Shown: positions 1 through 5,354 of the stretch, piece by piece
How the letters are laid out: each line of letters opens with the position of its first letter
Numbering within the stretch: position 1 is the stretch's first letter
Assembly: GCA_900551515.1 (NCBI GenBank)
Contig: URWH01000148.1
Location: 1-5,354 of the forward strand
Reading direction: 5' to 3'
Length of the DNA: 5,354 bases
From: an uncultured Porphyromonadaceae bacterium
GTDB taxonomy: Bacteria > Bacteroidota > Bacteroidia > Bacteroidales > Muribaculaceae
Position numbers and translations under genes: made by a program
Notes under the pieces: generated by a model
Told to the model about the DNA's origin: nothing
What the model saw: only the letters and a program-made list of their open reading frames with translations
Database searches by the model: none

Positions 1-1
1 G

Positions 2-199
2 GCCCGCCATTTCGATTTCACCCTGCCGCCGTCGGCCGAGCAGGTGCCGATGACACCGCCCGAGGCCGTCGACGCCGCCGACATCATCGCCACCTACGAT
101 CCAATGGCCGACACCGCCGCACTACGGGCCGAGCCCGGCACCTTCGAGCAGCTGCGAAACCACTACGATCTCCGTCACGAAGTGCCGGCGCGCCGATGA
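2..199 (+). CDS. C-terminal end of an unrecognised protein (5' truncated by window edge)
   Basis: Frame 2 is open from the window edge to TGA at 197-199 and gives 65 residues, starting ARHFDFTLPP and ending EVPARR. The reading frame has GC-rich third positions like the genes downstream, and the other frames give arginine/histidine-rich shadow translations, so this is probably the true end of a gene. The tail is acidic and rich in Pro and Ala, with no transmembrane segment or motif that I recognise, so I assign no function. It is separated from fprA by 162 bp that contain a promoter, so it belongs to a different transcription unit. Confidence 0.6.
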   Translation, partial: ARHFDFTLPPSAEQVPMTPPEAVDAADIIATYDPMADTAALRAEPGTFEQLRNHYDLRHEVPARR

Positions 200-265
200 G
201 CCCCGCACCCTCAGTGCAAATCTTTTTTAAATCCTTCCCTCAGCGCCACCTTTGTGTGAACTTTT

Positions 266-298
266 TATTGGTGAAATCACTTATTTTTTATAAGTTTG
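266..298 (+). promoter_or_regulatory. Bacteroidetes-type promoter of fprA
   Basis: TAAGTTTG at 291-298 matches the Bacteroidetes -7 consensus TAnnTTTG exactly. TATTG at 266-270 supplies the -33 TTG (268-270), 20 bp upstream of the -7 box. Transcription should begin near 304-307, leaving a leader of about 55 nt before the ATG at 362. There is no Shine-Dalgarno sequence in that leader, as is usual for this phylum. A short perfect inverted repeat, GTGA-AA-TCAC (271-280), lies between the two promoter boxes. Confidence 0.7.
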
Positions 299-361
299 CC
301 ATACTATTGAGGGCGTGCATCCACGTCCCCGTCTCATAACCGACAAACGATATCTCAATAT

Positions 362-1549
362 ATGAATCAGCAAGTCACGCCGAAAATCACATACACAGGC
401 ATTGACATGCCCGCAGAGCATCTCTTCGAGAGGCAATATGCTCTTCCAAAAGGCATGAGCTACAATTCATATCTTATCGCCGACGAGAAGACGGCAATCA
501 TGGACTCGGTCGAAGCCGGAGGCGCCGACCGGTGGCTCCGCCAGATTGAAGCCGCAACCGACCGTTGCCCCGACTATCTCGTCGTTCACCACATGGAACC
601 GGATCACTCGGCATGCATCATGGCGGCATTGGACAAATGGCCGTCGCTCACCGTCGTGGCATCGCAGAAAGCCATAGCGATGCTGCCGCAGTTCTTCCCC
701 GGCGTCGATTTCACAGGCCGCACCCTCGCCGTCAAAGAGGGCGACACGCTCCCGCTCGGCCACCACACGCTCCGCTTCTTCGCCGCACCGATGGTCCACT
801 GGCCCGAGGTGATGGTGAGCTACGAGGAGCAGGAGCATATCCTCTTTTCGGCCGACGCCTTCGGCAAATTCGGCGCCTTGCAATTCGACGACAACTGGAT
901 CGACGAGGCACGGCGCTACTACATCAACATCGTCGGCAAATACGGCAATCAGGTGCAGGCGCTCCTTAAAAAGCTTGCGCTGCTGCCCGTCAGCATCATA
1001 GCCCCACTTCACGGCCCTGTGCTCCGAGGCGATCTCACTCCTTATCTGGACCTCTACGGCAAGTGGAGCCGCTACGAGCCCGAATGCCGTGGCGTGCTCG
1101 TGGCCTACGCCTCTGTCTACGGAGGCACCGAAGCCGCCGCACTGCGACTTGCCGGCATGCTGCGCGAGGTCGACGCCGGCACCGTGGCCGTGATGGATCT
1201 CACCGCCTGCGACCGCTCGGAAGCCGTGGCGCAGGCCTTCCGCTTCAGCGCCATGGTCGTTGCAGCCCCAACTTACGACGCTTCGCTCTTCCCGGCCATG
1301 CACCAGTTCCTCCACCATCTGACGCTCAAAAACTACCGAAACCGCACCGTGGGCATCATCGAAAACGGCTCATGGGCTCCGGTGGCCGCACGCCAGATGC
1401 GCGCCATGCTCGAAACGCTCCCCGGCATCACCTTTGCCGCCCCGACAGTAACCATCCACTCCCGCCCCGACGAAGCCACCGACGAAGCCCTCCGCGCTCT
1501 CACGCAGGCTTTCGCCGATGCTCAATGCAATATCTTACAAATATCATAA
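362..1549 (+). CDS. fprA: FprA-family A-type flavodiiron protein (O2/NO reductase)
   Basis: This 395-residue cytoplasmic flavodiiron protein reduces O2 to water and/or NO to N2O with electrons usually delivered by rubredoxin, and protects anaerobes from oxygen. The N-terminal half is a metallo-beta-lactamase-like domain with the full di-iron ligand set: His77, Glu79, Asp81 and His82 in HMEPDH, then His146, Asp165 and His217. The C-terminal half (from about 243) is a flavodoxin domain; the FMN loops are YASVYGGTE (249-257), APTYD (302-306) and ENGSW (334-338). It ends after the flavodoxin domain, so it is class A with no fused rubredoxin. The start at 362 fits the family, which has LFE...GMSYNSYLI about 20-40 residues in. 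No Shine-Dalgarno is visible. The malate dehydrogenase gene follows after 21 bp and may be co-transcribed. The preference for O2 over NO cannot be read from the sequence. Confidence 0.93.
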   Translation: MNQQVTPKITYTGIDMPAEHLFERQYALPKGMSYNSYLIADEKTAIMDSVEAGGADRWLRQIEAATDRCPDYLVVHHMEPDHSACIMAALDKWPSLTVVASQKAIAMLPQFFPGVDFTGRTLAVKEGDTLPLGHHTLRFFAAPMVHWPEVMVSYEEQEHILFSADAFGKFGALQFDDNWIDEARRYYINIVGKYGNQVQALLKKLALLPVSIIAPLHGPVLRGDLTPYLDLYGKWSRYEPECRGVLVAYASVYGGTEAAALRLAGMLREVDAGTVAVMDLTACDRSEAVAQAFRFSAMVVAAPTYDASLFPAMHQFLHHLTLKNYRNRTVGIIENGSWAPVAARQMRAMLETLPGITFAAPTVTIHSRPDEATDEALRALTQAFADAQCNILQIS

Positions 1550-1570
1550 CAACCAAAATTTCAAAAAACT

Positions 1571-2572
1571 ATGGAATTTCTTACTAATGAAAAGCTCGTG
1601 ATTGTCGGCGCTGCCGGCATGATCGGTTCCAACATGGCTCAGACAGCCATGATGATGCACCTCACCCCCAACATCTGTCTTTACGATCCCTACGCTCCCG
1701 CACTCGAAGGTGTGGCTGAGGAACTCTACCATTGCGCTTTCGAAGGCGTAAACCTCACCTTCACTTCCGACATCAAGGAAGCCCTCACCGATGCAAAATA
1801 CATCGTATCGTCGGGTGGCGCTGCACGCAAAGCCGGCATGACACGCGAAGACCTCCTCAAAGGCAACGCTCAGATCGCTGAGCAGTTCGGCAAGGACGTC
1901 CGCACCTACTGCCCCGATGTTAAACACGTGGTCGTCATCTTCAACCCCGCCGACATCACTGGCCTTATCACACTCCTCTACTCAGGCCTCAAACCCTCAC
2001 AGGTCACCACTCTCGCTGCGCTCGACTCCACACGTCTGCAGAACGAACTCGTGAAAGCCCTCCACCTGCCCGCTTCTGAAATCGTCAACTGCCGCACCTA
2101 CGGCGGTCACGGCGAACAGATGGCCGTGTATGCCTCCACAACAAAAGTCGACGGCAAACCCCTCACCGAAATCATCGGCACCGAAGCTCTACCCGAAAAA
2201 GAATGGGAAGAACTCAAAGTGCGCGTGATCCAGGGCGGCAAGCACATCATCGACCTCCGCGGACGCTCGTCATTCCAGAGCCCGGCTTATCTCTCCATCG
2301 AGATGATCGCCGCTGCTATGGGTGGCAAACCGTTCACCTGGCCTGCAGGCTGCTACGTCAGCGACGACCGCTTCAACCACATCATGATGGCCATGGAAAC
2401 AACCATCACTGCCAACGGCGTAAGCTACCGCGAACCGCAGGGCACTGCCAAGGAACAGGCCGAACTCGAACAGAGCTACAAACACCTCTGCACGCTCCGC
2501 GACGAAGTCATCGCCATGGGTGTTCTGCCTCCCATCTCCGAATGGCACGCTCTCAACCACAATATCGACTGA
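1571..2572 (+). CDS. mdh: NAD-dependent malate dehydrogenase
   Basis: The 333-residue product belongs to the lactate/malate dehydrogenase family and interconverts malate and oxaloacetate with NAD(H). In anaerobic Bacteroidales this feeds the reductive branch towards fumarate and succinate. The Rossmann nucleotide loop is GAAGMIG (13-19), and Asp39 at the end of the second strand favours NAD over NADP. The mobile substrate loop is ARKAGMTR (85-92), with Arg86 and Arg92 as the expected malate-type dicarboxylate-binding arginines. Asn125, Asp152 and Arg155 (LDSTR) and the catalytic His180 (GGHGE) complete the active site. Length is normal for the family. The ATG at 1571 follows an A-rich stretch without a Shine-Dalgarno, and the gene lies 21 bp after fprA with no promoter or terminator visible between them. 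Leucine codons are overwhelmingly CTC. A strong terminator follows. Confidence 0.9.
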   Translation: MEFLTNEKLVIVGAAGMIGSNMAQTAMMMHLTPNICLYDPYAPALEGVAEELYHCAFEGVNLTFTSDIKEALTDAKYIVSSGGAARKAGMTREDLLKGNAQIAEQFGKDVRTYCPDVKHVVVIFNPADITGLITLLYSGLKPSQVTTLAALDSTRLQNELVKALHLPASEIVNCRTYGGHGEQMAVYASTTKVDGKPLTEIIGTEALPEKEWEELKVRVIQGGKHIIDLRGRSSFQSPAYLSIEMIAAAMGGKPFTWPAGCYVSDDRFNHIMMAMETTITANGVSYREPQGTAKEQAELEQSYKHLCTLRDEVIAMGVLPPISEWHALNHNID

Positions 2573-2602
2573 TCATATCCGTCAACGATATAACCCCTTT
2601 GA

Positions 2603-2647
2603 GCAGGGCCGCCCCCGGTATCTTCCGGCTGGCGGCCCTGCCTTTTT
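2603..2647 (+). terminator. Rho-independent terminator after mdh
   Basis: Arms GCAGGGCCGCC (2603-2613) and GGCGGCCCTGC (2631-2641) form a perfect 11-bp GC-rich stem. A second CCGG/CCGG pairing lies within the 17-nt loop. Five T residues follow at 2643-2647. It starts 31 nt after the mdh stop and should end the fprA-mdh transcript. Confidence 0.88.
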
Positions 2648-2676
2648 GTGTATCTGCCTTTTTATTCTTATCTTTA
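2645..2676 (+). promoter_or_regulatory. Bacteroidetes-type promoter of asnA, overlapping the upstream terminator
   Basis: TATCTTTA at 2669-2676 matches TAnnTTTG at every fixed position except the last. TTTG at 2645-2648, with its TTG at 2646-2648, serves as the -33 element with the same 20-bp spacing seen at the fprA promoter. The -33 box shares bases with the T-run of the mdh terminator. Transcription should start near 2682-2685, giving a leader of only about 20 nt before the ATG at 2705. Confidence 0.55.
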
Positions 2677-2704
2677 GCCGCTGAAACAACTGCACATTCC
2701 TGCT

Positions 2705-3739
2705 ATGGCTCTGATAATCCCCGACAAATATAAGCGTAAGCTGCTGGCCGAGACCACCGAAGTAGCGATCAAAATGATCAAGACGCATTTCCAGACGGCA
2801 CTGGCCGAAGCCCTCAACCTGCGGCGCGTCACCGCTCCCCTCTTTGTGCTCTCGGGCACAGGCCTCAACGACGACCTCAACGGCACCGAACGCGCCGTCA
2901 GCTTCCCCGTCAAAGCGATCGGCGACCGACGCGCCGAAGTGGTCCACTCGCTCGCCAAATGGAAGCGCGTGAAGCTCGAAGCCTACGACATTCCGCCGGG
3001 CTACGGCCTCTACACCGACATGAACGCCATCCGTGCCGACGAGGAGCTCGACAACCTCCACTCCATCTACGTCGACCAATGGGACTGGGAGCAGACCATA
3101 CGTCCCGCCGACCGCACCGCCTCATTCCTGCGCTCCACCGTTGAGAAGATCTACGCCGCCCTGCGCTCCACCGAGCAAATGGTCTACCGCAACTTCCCCC
3201 ACATAACGCCGCGTCTGCCGCAGCAGGTCACCTTCCTGACCACCGAAGAATTGCTCTGCCGCTATCCCGGCCTCGAGCCTTCGGAGCGTGAGAATCAGGC
3301 CGCCCGCGAGCATGGCGCCATATTCATCACCGGCATCGGCGCGCCCCTCAGCGACGGCAAGCCGCACGACCGCCGCGCCCCCGACTACGACGACTGGAGC
3401 ACCGTCAACGAAGACGGCTCCATCGGTCTTAACGGCGACCTCATCGTGTGGGACAGCGTGCTCGACCGTTCCATCGAGCTCTCCTCGATGGGCATCCGCG
3501 TCAGCCCGGAAAGCATGGACAGGCAGCTGACCATGGCAGGCTGCGATGACCGCCGCACCCTGCCCTTCCACAAGGCAGTGCTGGCGGGCGAGCTGCCCTA
3601 CACCATCGGCGGCGGCATCGGCCAGAGCCGCCTGTGCATGCTGCTGCTGGGCAGCGTCCACATCGGCGAGGTTCAGGCCAGCGTGTGGGACAAGGCCACC
3701 CGCGAAGCCTGCGCCAAGGCCGGCATCCCGCTGCTGTAA
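2705..3739 (+). CDS. asnA: Aspartate-ammonia ligase (asparagine synthetase A), codon use suggests a hybrid gene
   Basis: The 344-residue product makes asparagine from aspartate, ammonia and ATP, releasing AMP and PPi. It is a cytoplasmic enzyme with a class II aminoacyl-tRNA synthetase-like fold. Family signatures run through its whole length: SGTGLNDDLNGTERAVSF (50-67), VVHSLAKWKR (79-88), GLYTDMNAIR (101-110), DQWDWE (124-129), GKPHDRRAPDYDDW (218-231), GLNGDLIVW (241-249), ELSSMGIRV (258-266) and GGGIGQSRL (302-310). Length is normal and no motif is missing. The start has no Shine-Dalgarno but follows a Bacteroidetes-like promoter. The odd feature is codon use. Up to codon 259 leucine is 16 CTC to 9 CTG and serine is mixed. 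From codon 267 all ten leucines are CTG and all five serines AGC, as in the clostridial-looking degV downstream. The family call is firm; whether this is one natural gene is doubtful. Confidence 0.93.
   Translation: MALIIPDKYKRKLLAETTEVAIKMIKTHFQTALAEALNLRRVTAPLFVLSGTGLNDDLNGTERAVSFPVKAIGDRRAEVVHSLAKWKRVKLEAYDIPPGYGLYTDMNAIRADEELDNLHSIYVDQWDWEQTIRPADRTASFLRSTVEKIYAALRSTEQMVYRNFPHITPRLPQQVTFLTTEELLCRYPGLEPSERENQAAREHGAIFITGIGAPLSDGKPHDRRAPDYDDWSTVNEDGSIGLNGDLIVWDSVLDRSIELSSMGIRVSPESMDRQLTMAGCDDRRTLPFHKAVLAGELPYTIGGGIGQSRLCMLLLGSVHIGEVQASVWDKATREACAKAGIPLL
3482..3505. other. Probable chimeric junction within asnA
   Basis: This stretch encodes SSMGIRVS, one of the most conserved parts of AsnA. 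The last CTC leucine codon is at 3479-3481 and the last TCC and TCG serine codons are at 3482-3487. From 3503 onward every serine is AGC, and from 3527 every leucine is CTG. Everything to the left has Bacteroidetes signals and everything to the right Firmicute signals. A join through a short nucleotide stretch shared by two asnA homologues would keep the frame intact, as seen. Exact placement within about 30 bp is uncertain. Confidence 0.55.
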
Positions 3740-3784
3740 GCGGAACGATTTTAAATATCCTCCGCTTACGCTCTGGATATTTTC
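3737..3784 (+). repeat. Structured intergenic repeat, copy A (inverted relative to copy B)
   Basis: This element begins at the asnA stop codon. Its core from 3745 to 3765 matches the reverse complement of 3991 down to 3971 at 18 of 21 positions, and GCTCTGG (3770-3776) is also shared. It can form a hairpin of AAATATCC (3753-3760) with GGATATTT (3775-3782) around a 14-nt loop. Alternatively TAAGCGGA (3737-3744) can pair with TCCGCTTA (3761-3768). The two stems interleave in pseudoknot order. No coding potential is visible. Confidence 0.6.
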
Positions 3785-3807
3785 AGCGGAAAAATATTTT
3801 TATTTTG

Positions 3808-3847
3808 AAATACAGCCAAGCCTGCGGGCTTGGCTGTATTTCGTTTT
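3808..3847 (+). terminator. Rho-independent terminator after asnA
   Basis: AAATACAGCCAAGCC (3808-3822) pairs perfectly with GGCTTGGCTGTATTT (3827-3841), a 15-bp stem closed by the tetraloop TGCG. A TTTCGTTTT tract runs to 3847 on the plus strand. It lies 69 bp past the asnA stop. The upstream side is rich in A and T, so some activity on the minus strand is possible. Confidence 0.85.
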
Positions 3848-3887
3848 CACGAGAAGGGTCGTAAAGATAAGCTGCATCTCTCCCGTG

Positions 3888-3928
3888 AAAAAGAAAATCG
3901 GGAAGATCCGCAGATCTTCCCGATTTTC
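3888..3928 (-). terminator. Rho-independent terminator after degV
   Basis: GAAAATCGGGAAGATC (3893-3908) pairs perfectly with GATCTTCCCGATTTTC (3913-3928), a 16-bp stem with a 4-nt loop. Read on the minus strand the stem is followed at once by five T residues (3892-3888), so it suits transcription arriving from degV. A further pairing of TTTTCACG (3844-3851) with CGTGAAAA (3884-3891) spans the interval between this hairpin and the asnA terminator. Confidence 0.82.
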
Positions 3929-3950
3929 AAATATAAAAATAGAGTTCCTT

Positions 3951-4000
3951 GAATCATGCCCAGAGCAACGCGGAGGGCATTTTAAATCGTCCTCCGGCGG
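3951..4000 (-). repeat. Structured intergenic repeat, copy B (inverted relative to copy A)
   Basis: Read on the minus strand this is a second copy of the element beside the asnA stop. It keeps ACGATTT, CCTCCGC and GCTCTGG. Its hairpin pairs ATGCCC (3956-3961) with GGGCAT (3975-3980) around a 13-nt loop. Compared with copy A (ATATCC/GGATAT), two base pairs of the stem have changed on both sides, so pairing is preserved. CGGAGG (3971-3976) and CCTCCG (3991-3996) give an alternative 6-bp stem, as in copy A. It ends about 14 bp from the degV stop codon. Confidence 0.58.
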
Positions 4001-4013
4001 GCATTCCTGCTTA

Positions 4014-4916
4014 TCAATTTTGCTTTTTCCAGCGGCGCATGACGCCCATGCCCAGTGCATAGGGGCCGGTGTGCACCGCAATGGTGCAGCCGATCTGCAA
4101 CAGCCCTACCTCACACTGTGCGCCGGGGTACTTGGCGCGCAGGGCGGCACGGGTCTGCATCCACAGACGCTTGCCTTCGTCGGCATCGTAACCGTAGCCC
4201 ACCGTAATGCGGTAGTCGTCCGGGGTGCCGCCGTGGGCATCCAGATAGTTCATCAGCTGTTCCAGTGCCTTTTCAAAGCTCTTCTGCCGGCCGCGGGCCA
4301 CGCCGCCGGAAAAGATCTCGCCATCCTTGAACAGGATCATGGGCTTGATGCCCAGCATGTTGGCTGCACGGCCCGTCACCTTGCCAATGCGGCCGCCCTT
4401 GATGAGATAGTCCAGATTGCCTACCGTGAAGAAGATCTGGTTGGTAGCTTTCTCTGCTTCCAGCCATGTCACGGTCTCGTCCAGGGTGCAGCCTGCGTCC
4501 CGCATGGCCACGGCGTTTTCCACCATGGTGGACTCGGTAACGGTAGCCGCCGCGCTGTCAATGACCTCAATGCGGGCATCGGGGAAATCTTCCAGCACCA
4601 GATCCCGGGCATTGCGGGCGCTGCCCACACAGCCGCTCATCTTGCTGGTGAACACCAGACACAGCACATCCCGGCCAGCAGCAGCATGGGCACGGAATGC
4701 CTGCTCAAAGTCCTCAATGGAAGCAAGGCTGGTTTTGGGGTAGGCCGAAGGGTTGTCCACCATGAACTGGTAGAAGTCCCGCACGGCGATCTCCTTGCCT
4801 TCTTTGCGGTAGTGCTCGCCGTCCAGCGAGACATAGAAGGGCACGACCTCGATTTGGAGCTGTTTGGCAGTGTCCAGCGTCAGGTCGCATGCGCTGTCGG
4901 TAATGATATCAAACAT
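4014..4916 (-). CDS. degV: DegV family fatty-acid-binding protein
   Basis: The 300-residue product is a DegV/FakB-like protein. Members bind a single fatty acid, and in Firmicutes present it to the kinase FakA for phosphorylation and entry into phospholipid synthesis. Visible signatures are TDSACDL (6-12) at the N terminus, FTSKMSG (89-95) with the Ser/Thr-Ser-Gly lipid-carboxylate site, LDYLIKGGRIGK (168-179), KPMILFKDGE (191-200), and the C-terminal AVHTGPYALGMGV (280-292) with the conserved His-Thr-Gly. The usual TSQPS-like stretch reads KTSLAS (61-66). Length is typical. The ATG at 4916 is supported by a strong ribosome binding site 8 nt upstream. It lies 47 bp downstream of purA on the same strand, so the two may be co-transcribed, and it ends before its own terminator. 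Leucine is nearly all CTG. The lipid bound and the kinase partner cannot be told from here. Confidence 0.9.
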   Translation of the reverse strand: MFDIITDSACDLTLDTAKQLQIEVVPFYVSLDGEHYRKEGKEIAVRDFYQFMVDNPSAYPKTSLASIEDFEQAFRAHAAAGRDVLCLVFTSKMSGCVGSARNARDLVLEDFPDARIEVIDSAAATVTESTMVENAVAMRDAGCTLDETVTWLEAEKATNQIFFTVGNLDYLIKGGRIGKVTGRAANMLGIKPMILFKDGEIFSGGVARGRQKSFEKALEQLMNYLDAHGGTPDDYRITVGYGYDADEGKRLWMQTRAALRAKYPGAQCEVGLLQIGCTIAVHTGPYALGMGVMRRWKKQN

Positions 4917-4924
4917 CTGTGACG

Positions 4925-4931
4925 CTTCCTT
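4925..4931 (-). promoter_or_regulatory. Shine-Dalgarno site of degV
   Basis: On the minus strand AAGGAAG lies 8 nt before the ATG at 4916. It settles the degV start. It also contrasts with the three genes in the left block, none of which has a Shine-Dalgarno sequence, and so supports a Firmicute origin for this part. Confidence 0.75.
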
Positions 4932-4963
4932 TTCTGTGTTGGATTCGCGCAGGGTGTCCGGGA

Positions 4964-5354
4964 TCAGACGTGGTGGACGTAAGCCTCACGCTCGGCACCC
5001 ACGGAGATGTAGGTGATCTTGCAGCCCACGGCCTTTTCCAGGTACTCAACGTAAGCCTGCGCCTCCTTGGGCAGGTCCTCCCACTTGCGGGCTGCGGTGA
5101 TATCGCAGTGCCAGCCGGGCAGGTACTCCACCACGGGCTGTGCGGTATCCAGTGCTTCACCCATGGGGAAGCGGGTGGTGGTAGTGCCGTCGGTCAGCTT
5201 GTAGGCGGTGACCATGGGGATCTTTTCCATGTAGTCCAGCACATCCAGCAGGGTCAGAGCGACCTCATCGCAGCCCTGGCAGAACACGCCGTAGCGGCTT
5301 GCCACCAGGTCGATGGGGCCCACGCGGCGGGGACGGCCGGTGGCAGCGCCATAC
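4964..5354 (-). CDS. purA: Adenylosuccinate synthetase, C-terminal third (5' end beyond window)
   Basis: The minus strand is open from the window edge at 5354 to TGA at 4964-4966 and gives about 130 residues of a protein normally near 430. PurA condenses IMP and aspartate using GTP, the first committed step to AMP. The fragment opens with YGAATGRPRRVGPID, which contains the TGRPRR loop that recognises aspartate. It continues with VTAYKLTDG and the PurA-typical LPGW, and ends YISVGAEREAYVHHV, close to the usual clostridial PurA terminus with its ISVG motif. The internal GTG at 5323 is not the start, because the conserved loop extends upstream of it in frame. degV follows 47 bp downstream on the same strand. 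No promoter or N-terminal GTP-binding region is present here. Confidence 0.92.
   Translation of the reverse strand, partial: YGAATGRPRRVGPIDLVASRYGVFCQGCDEVALTLLDVLDYMEKIPMVTAYKLTDGTTTTRFPMGEALDTAQPVVEYLPGWHCDITAARKWEDLPKEAQAYVEYLEKAVGCKITYISVGAEREAYVHHV

Noticed and set aside
205..228. GCAC/GTGC hairpin followed by six T residues, a possible terminator for the leftmost partial gene
   Set aside because: The stem is only 4 bp, too weak to call, although the T-run and its place just after the stop codon make it possible.
467..1318. 283-codon minus-strand open frame opposite fprA
   Set aside because: It lies entirely within a flavodiiron gene with all metal ligands present. The translation is rich in His, Val and Gly, as expected for the reverse of GC-rich coding DNA, with no recognisable motif or start signal.
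3740..4013. The bracketed intergenic region as an insertion sequence or full MITE
   Set aside because: There is no transposase, no target-site duplication that I can find, and the inverted copies are imperfect. The contents are simply the two terminators, so only a repeat pair is reported.
3546..4922. Long plus-strand open frame of 458 codons spanning the asnA tail, the intergenic hairpins and the region antisense to degV
   Set aside because: It is out of frame with asnA and antisense to a well-supported degV. Its translation is low-complexity shadow sequence, and it runs through two terminators and both repeats.
1..5354. A new multi-gene biological system (defence, CRISPR, toxin-antitoxin, biosynthetic cluster)
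   Set aside because: Every complete gene belongs to a well-known housekeeping family with its expected motifs, and the gene set is probably drawn from two organisms, so reading a joint function into the neighbourhood would be unsafe.

Overview
The window reads as two blocks from different phyla, joined inside one gene. The left block (1 to about 3490) looks like a gut Bacteroidales bacterium. Its genes have no Shine-Dalgarno sequence, and both promoters I can place fit the Bacteroidetes -33/-7 pattern (TTG, 20 bp, TAnnTTT). Leucine is mostly CTC, serine codons are mixed, and the proteins resemble Bacteroidales FprA, malate dehydrogenase and AsnA. The right block (about 3505 to the end) looks like a Ruminococcaceae/Oscillospiraceae-type Firmicute: CTG and AGC codons dominate, degV has a clear AAGGAAG ribosome binding site, and the purA and degV products look clostridial. 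The taxonomic calls are inference from composition, signals and remembered protein families.

Layout. The end of an unrecognised protein (2..199) is followed by a promoter region and fprA (362..1549, flavodiiron protein). After 21 bp comes a malate dehydrogenase (1571..2572), then a strong terminator whose T-run overlaps the -33 element of the asnA promoter. asnA (2705..3739, ammonia-dependent asparagine synthetase) is intact in frame, but codon choice changes abruptly near codons 260-267. A 274 bp AT-rich convergent intergenic region (3740..4013) holds two perfect-stem terminators, one per strand, flanked by two inverted copies of a structured repeat. On the minus strand follow degV (4014..4916, fatty-acid-binding DegV family) and the C-terminal third of purA (4964..5354, adenylosuccinate synthetase).

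Function. These are ordinary housekeeping genes of anaerobes: O2/NO detoxification (FprA), dicarboxylate metabolism (Mdh), nitrogen assimilation into asparagine (AsnA), exogenous fatty acid handling (DegV/FakB-like) and AMP synthesis (PurA). I see no defence island, mobile element, CRISPR array or RNA gene, and no convincing new multi-gene system. The two points most worth checking are the apparent chimeric junction inside asnA, most simply a metagenome assembly join or else an interphylum recombination, and the inverted repeat pair, whose hairpin stems differ by compensatory changes.
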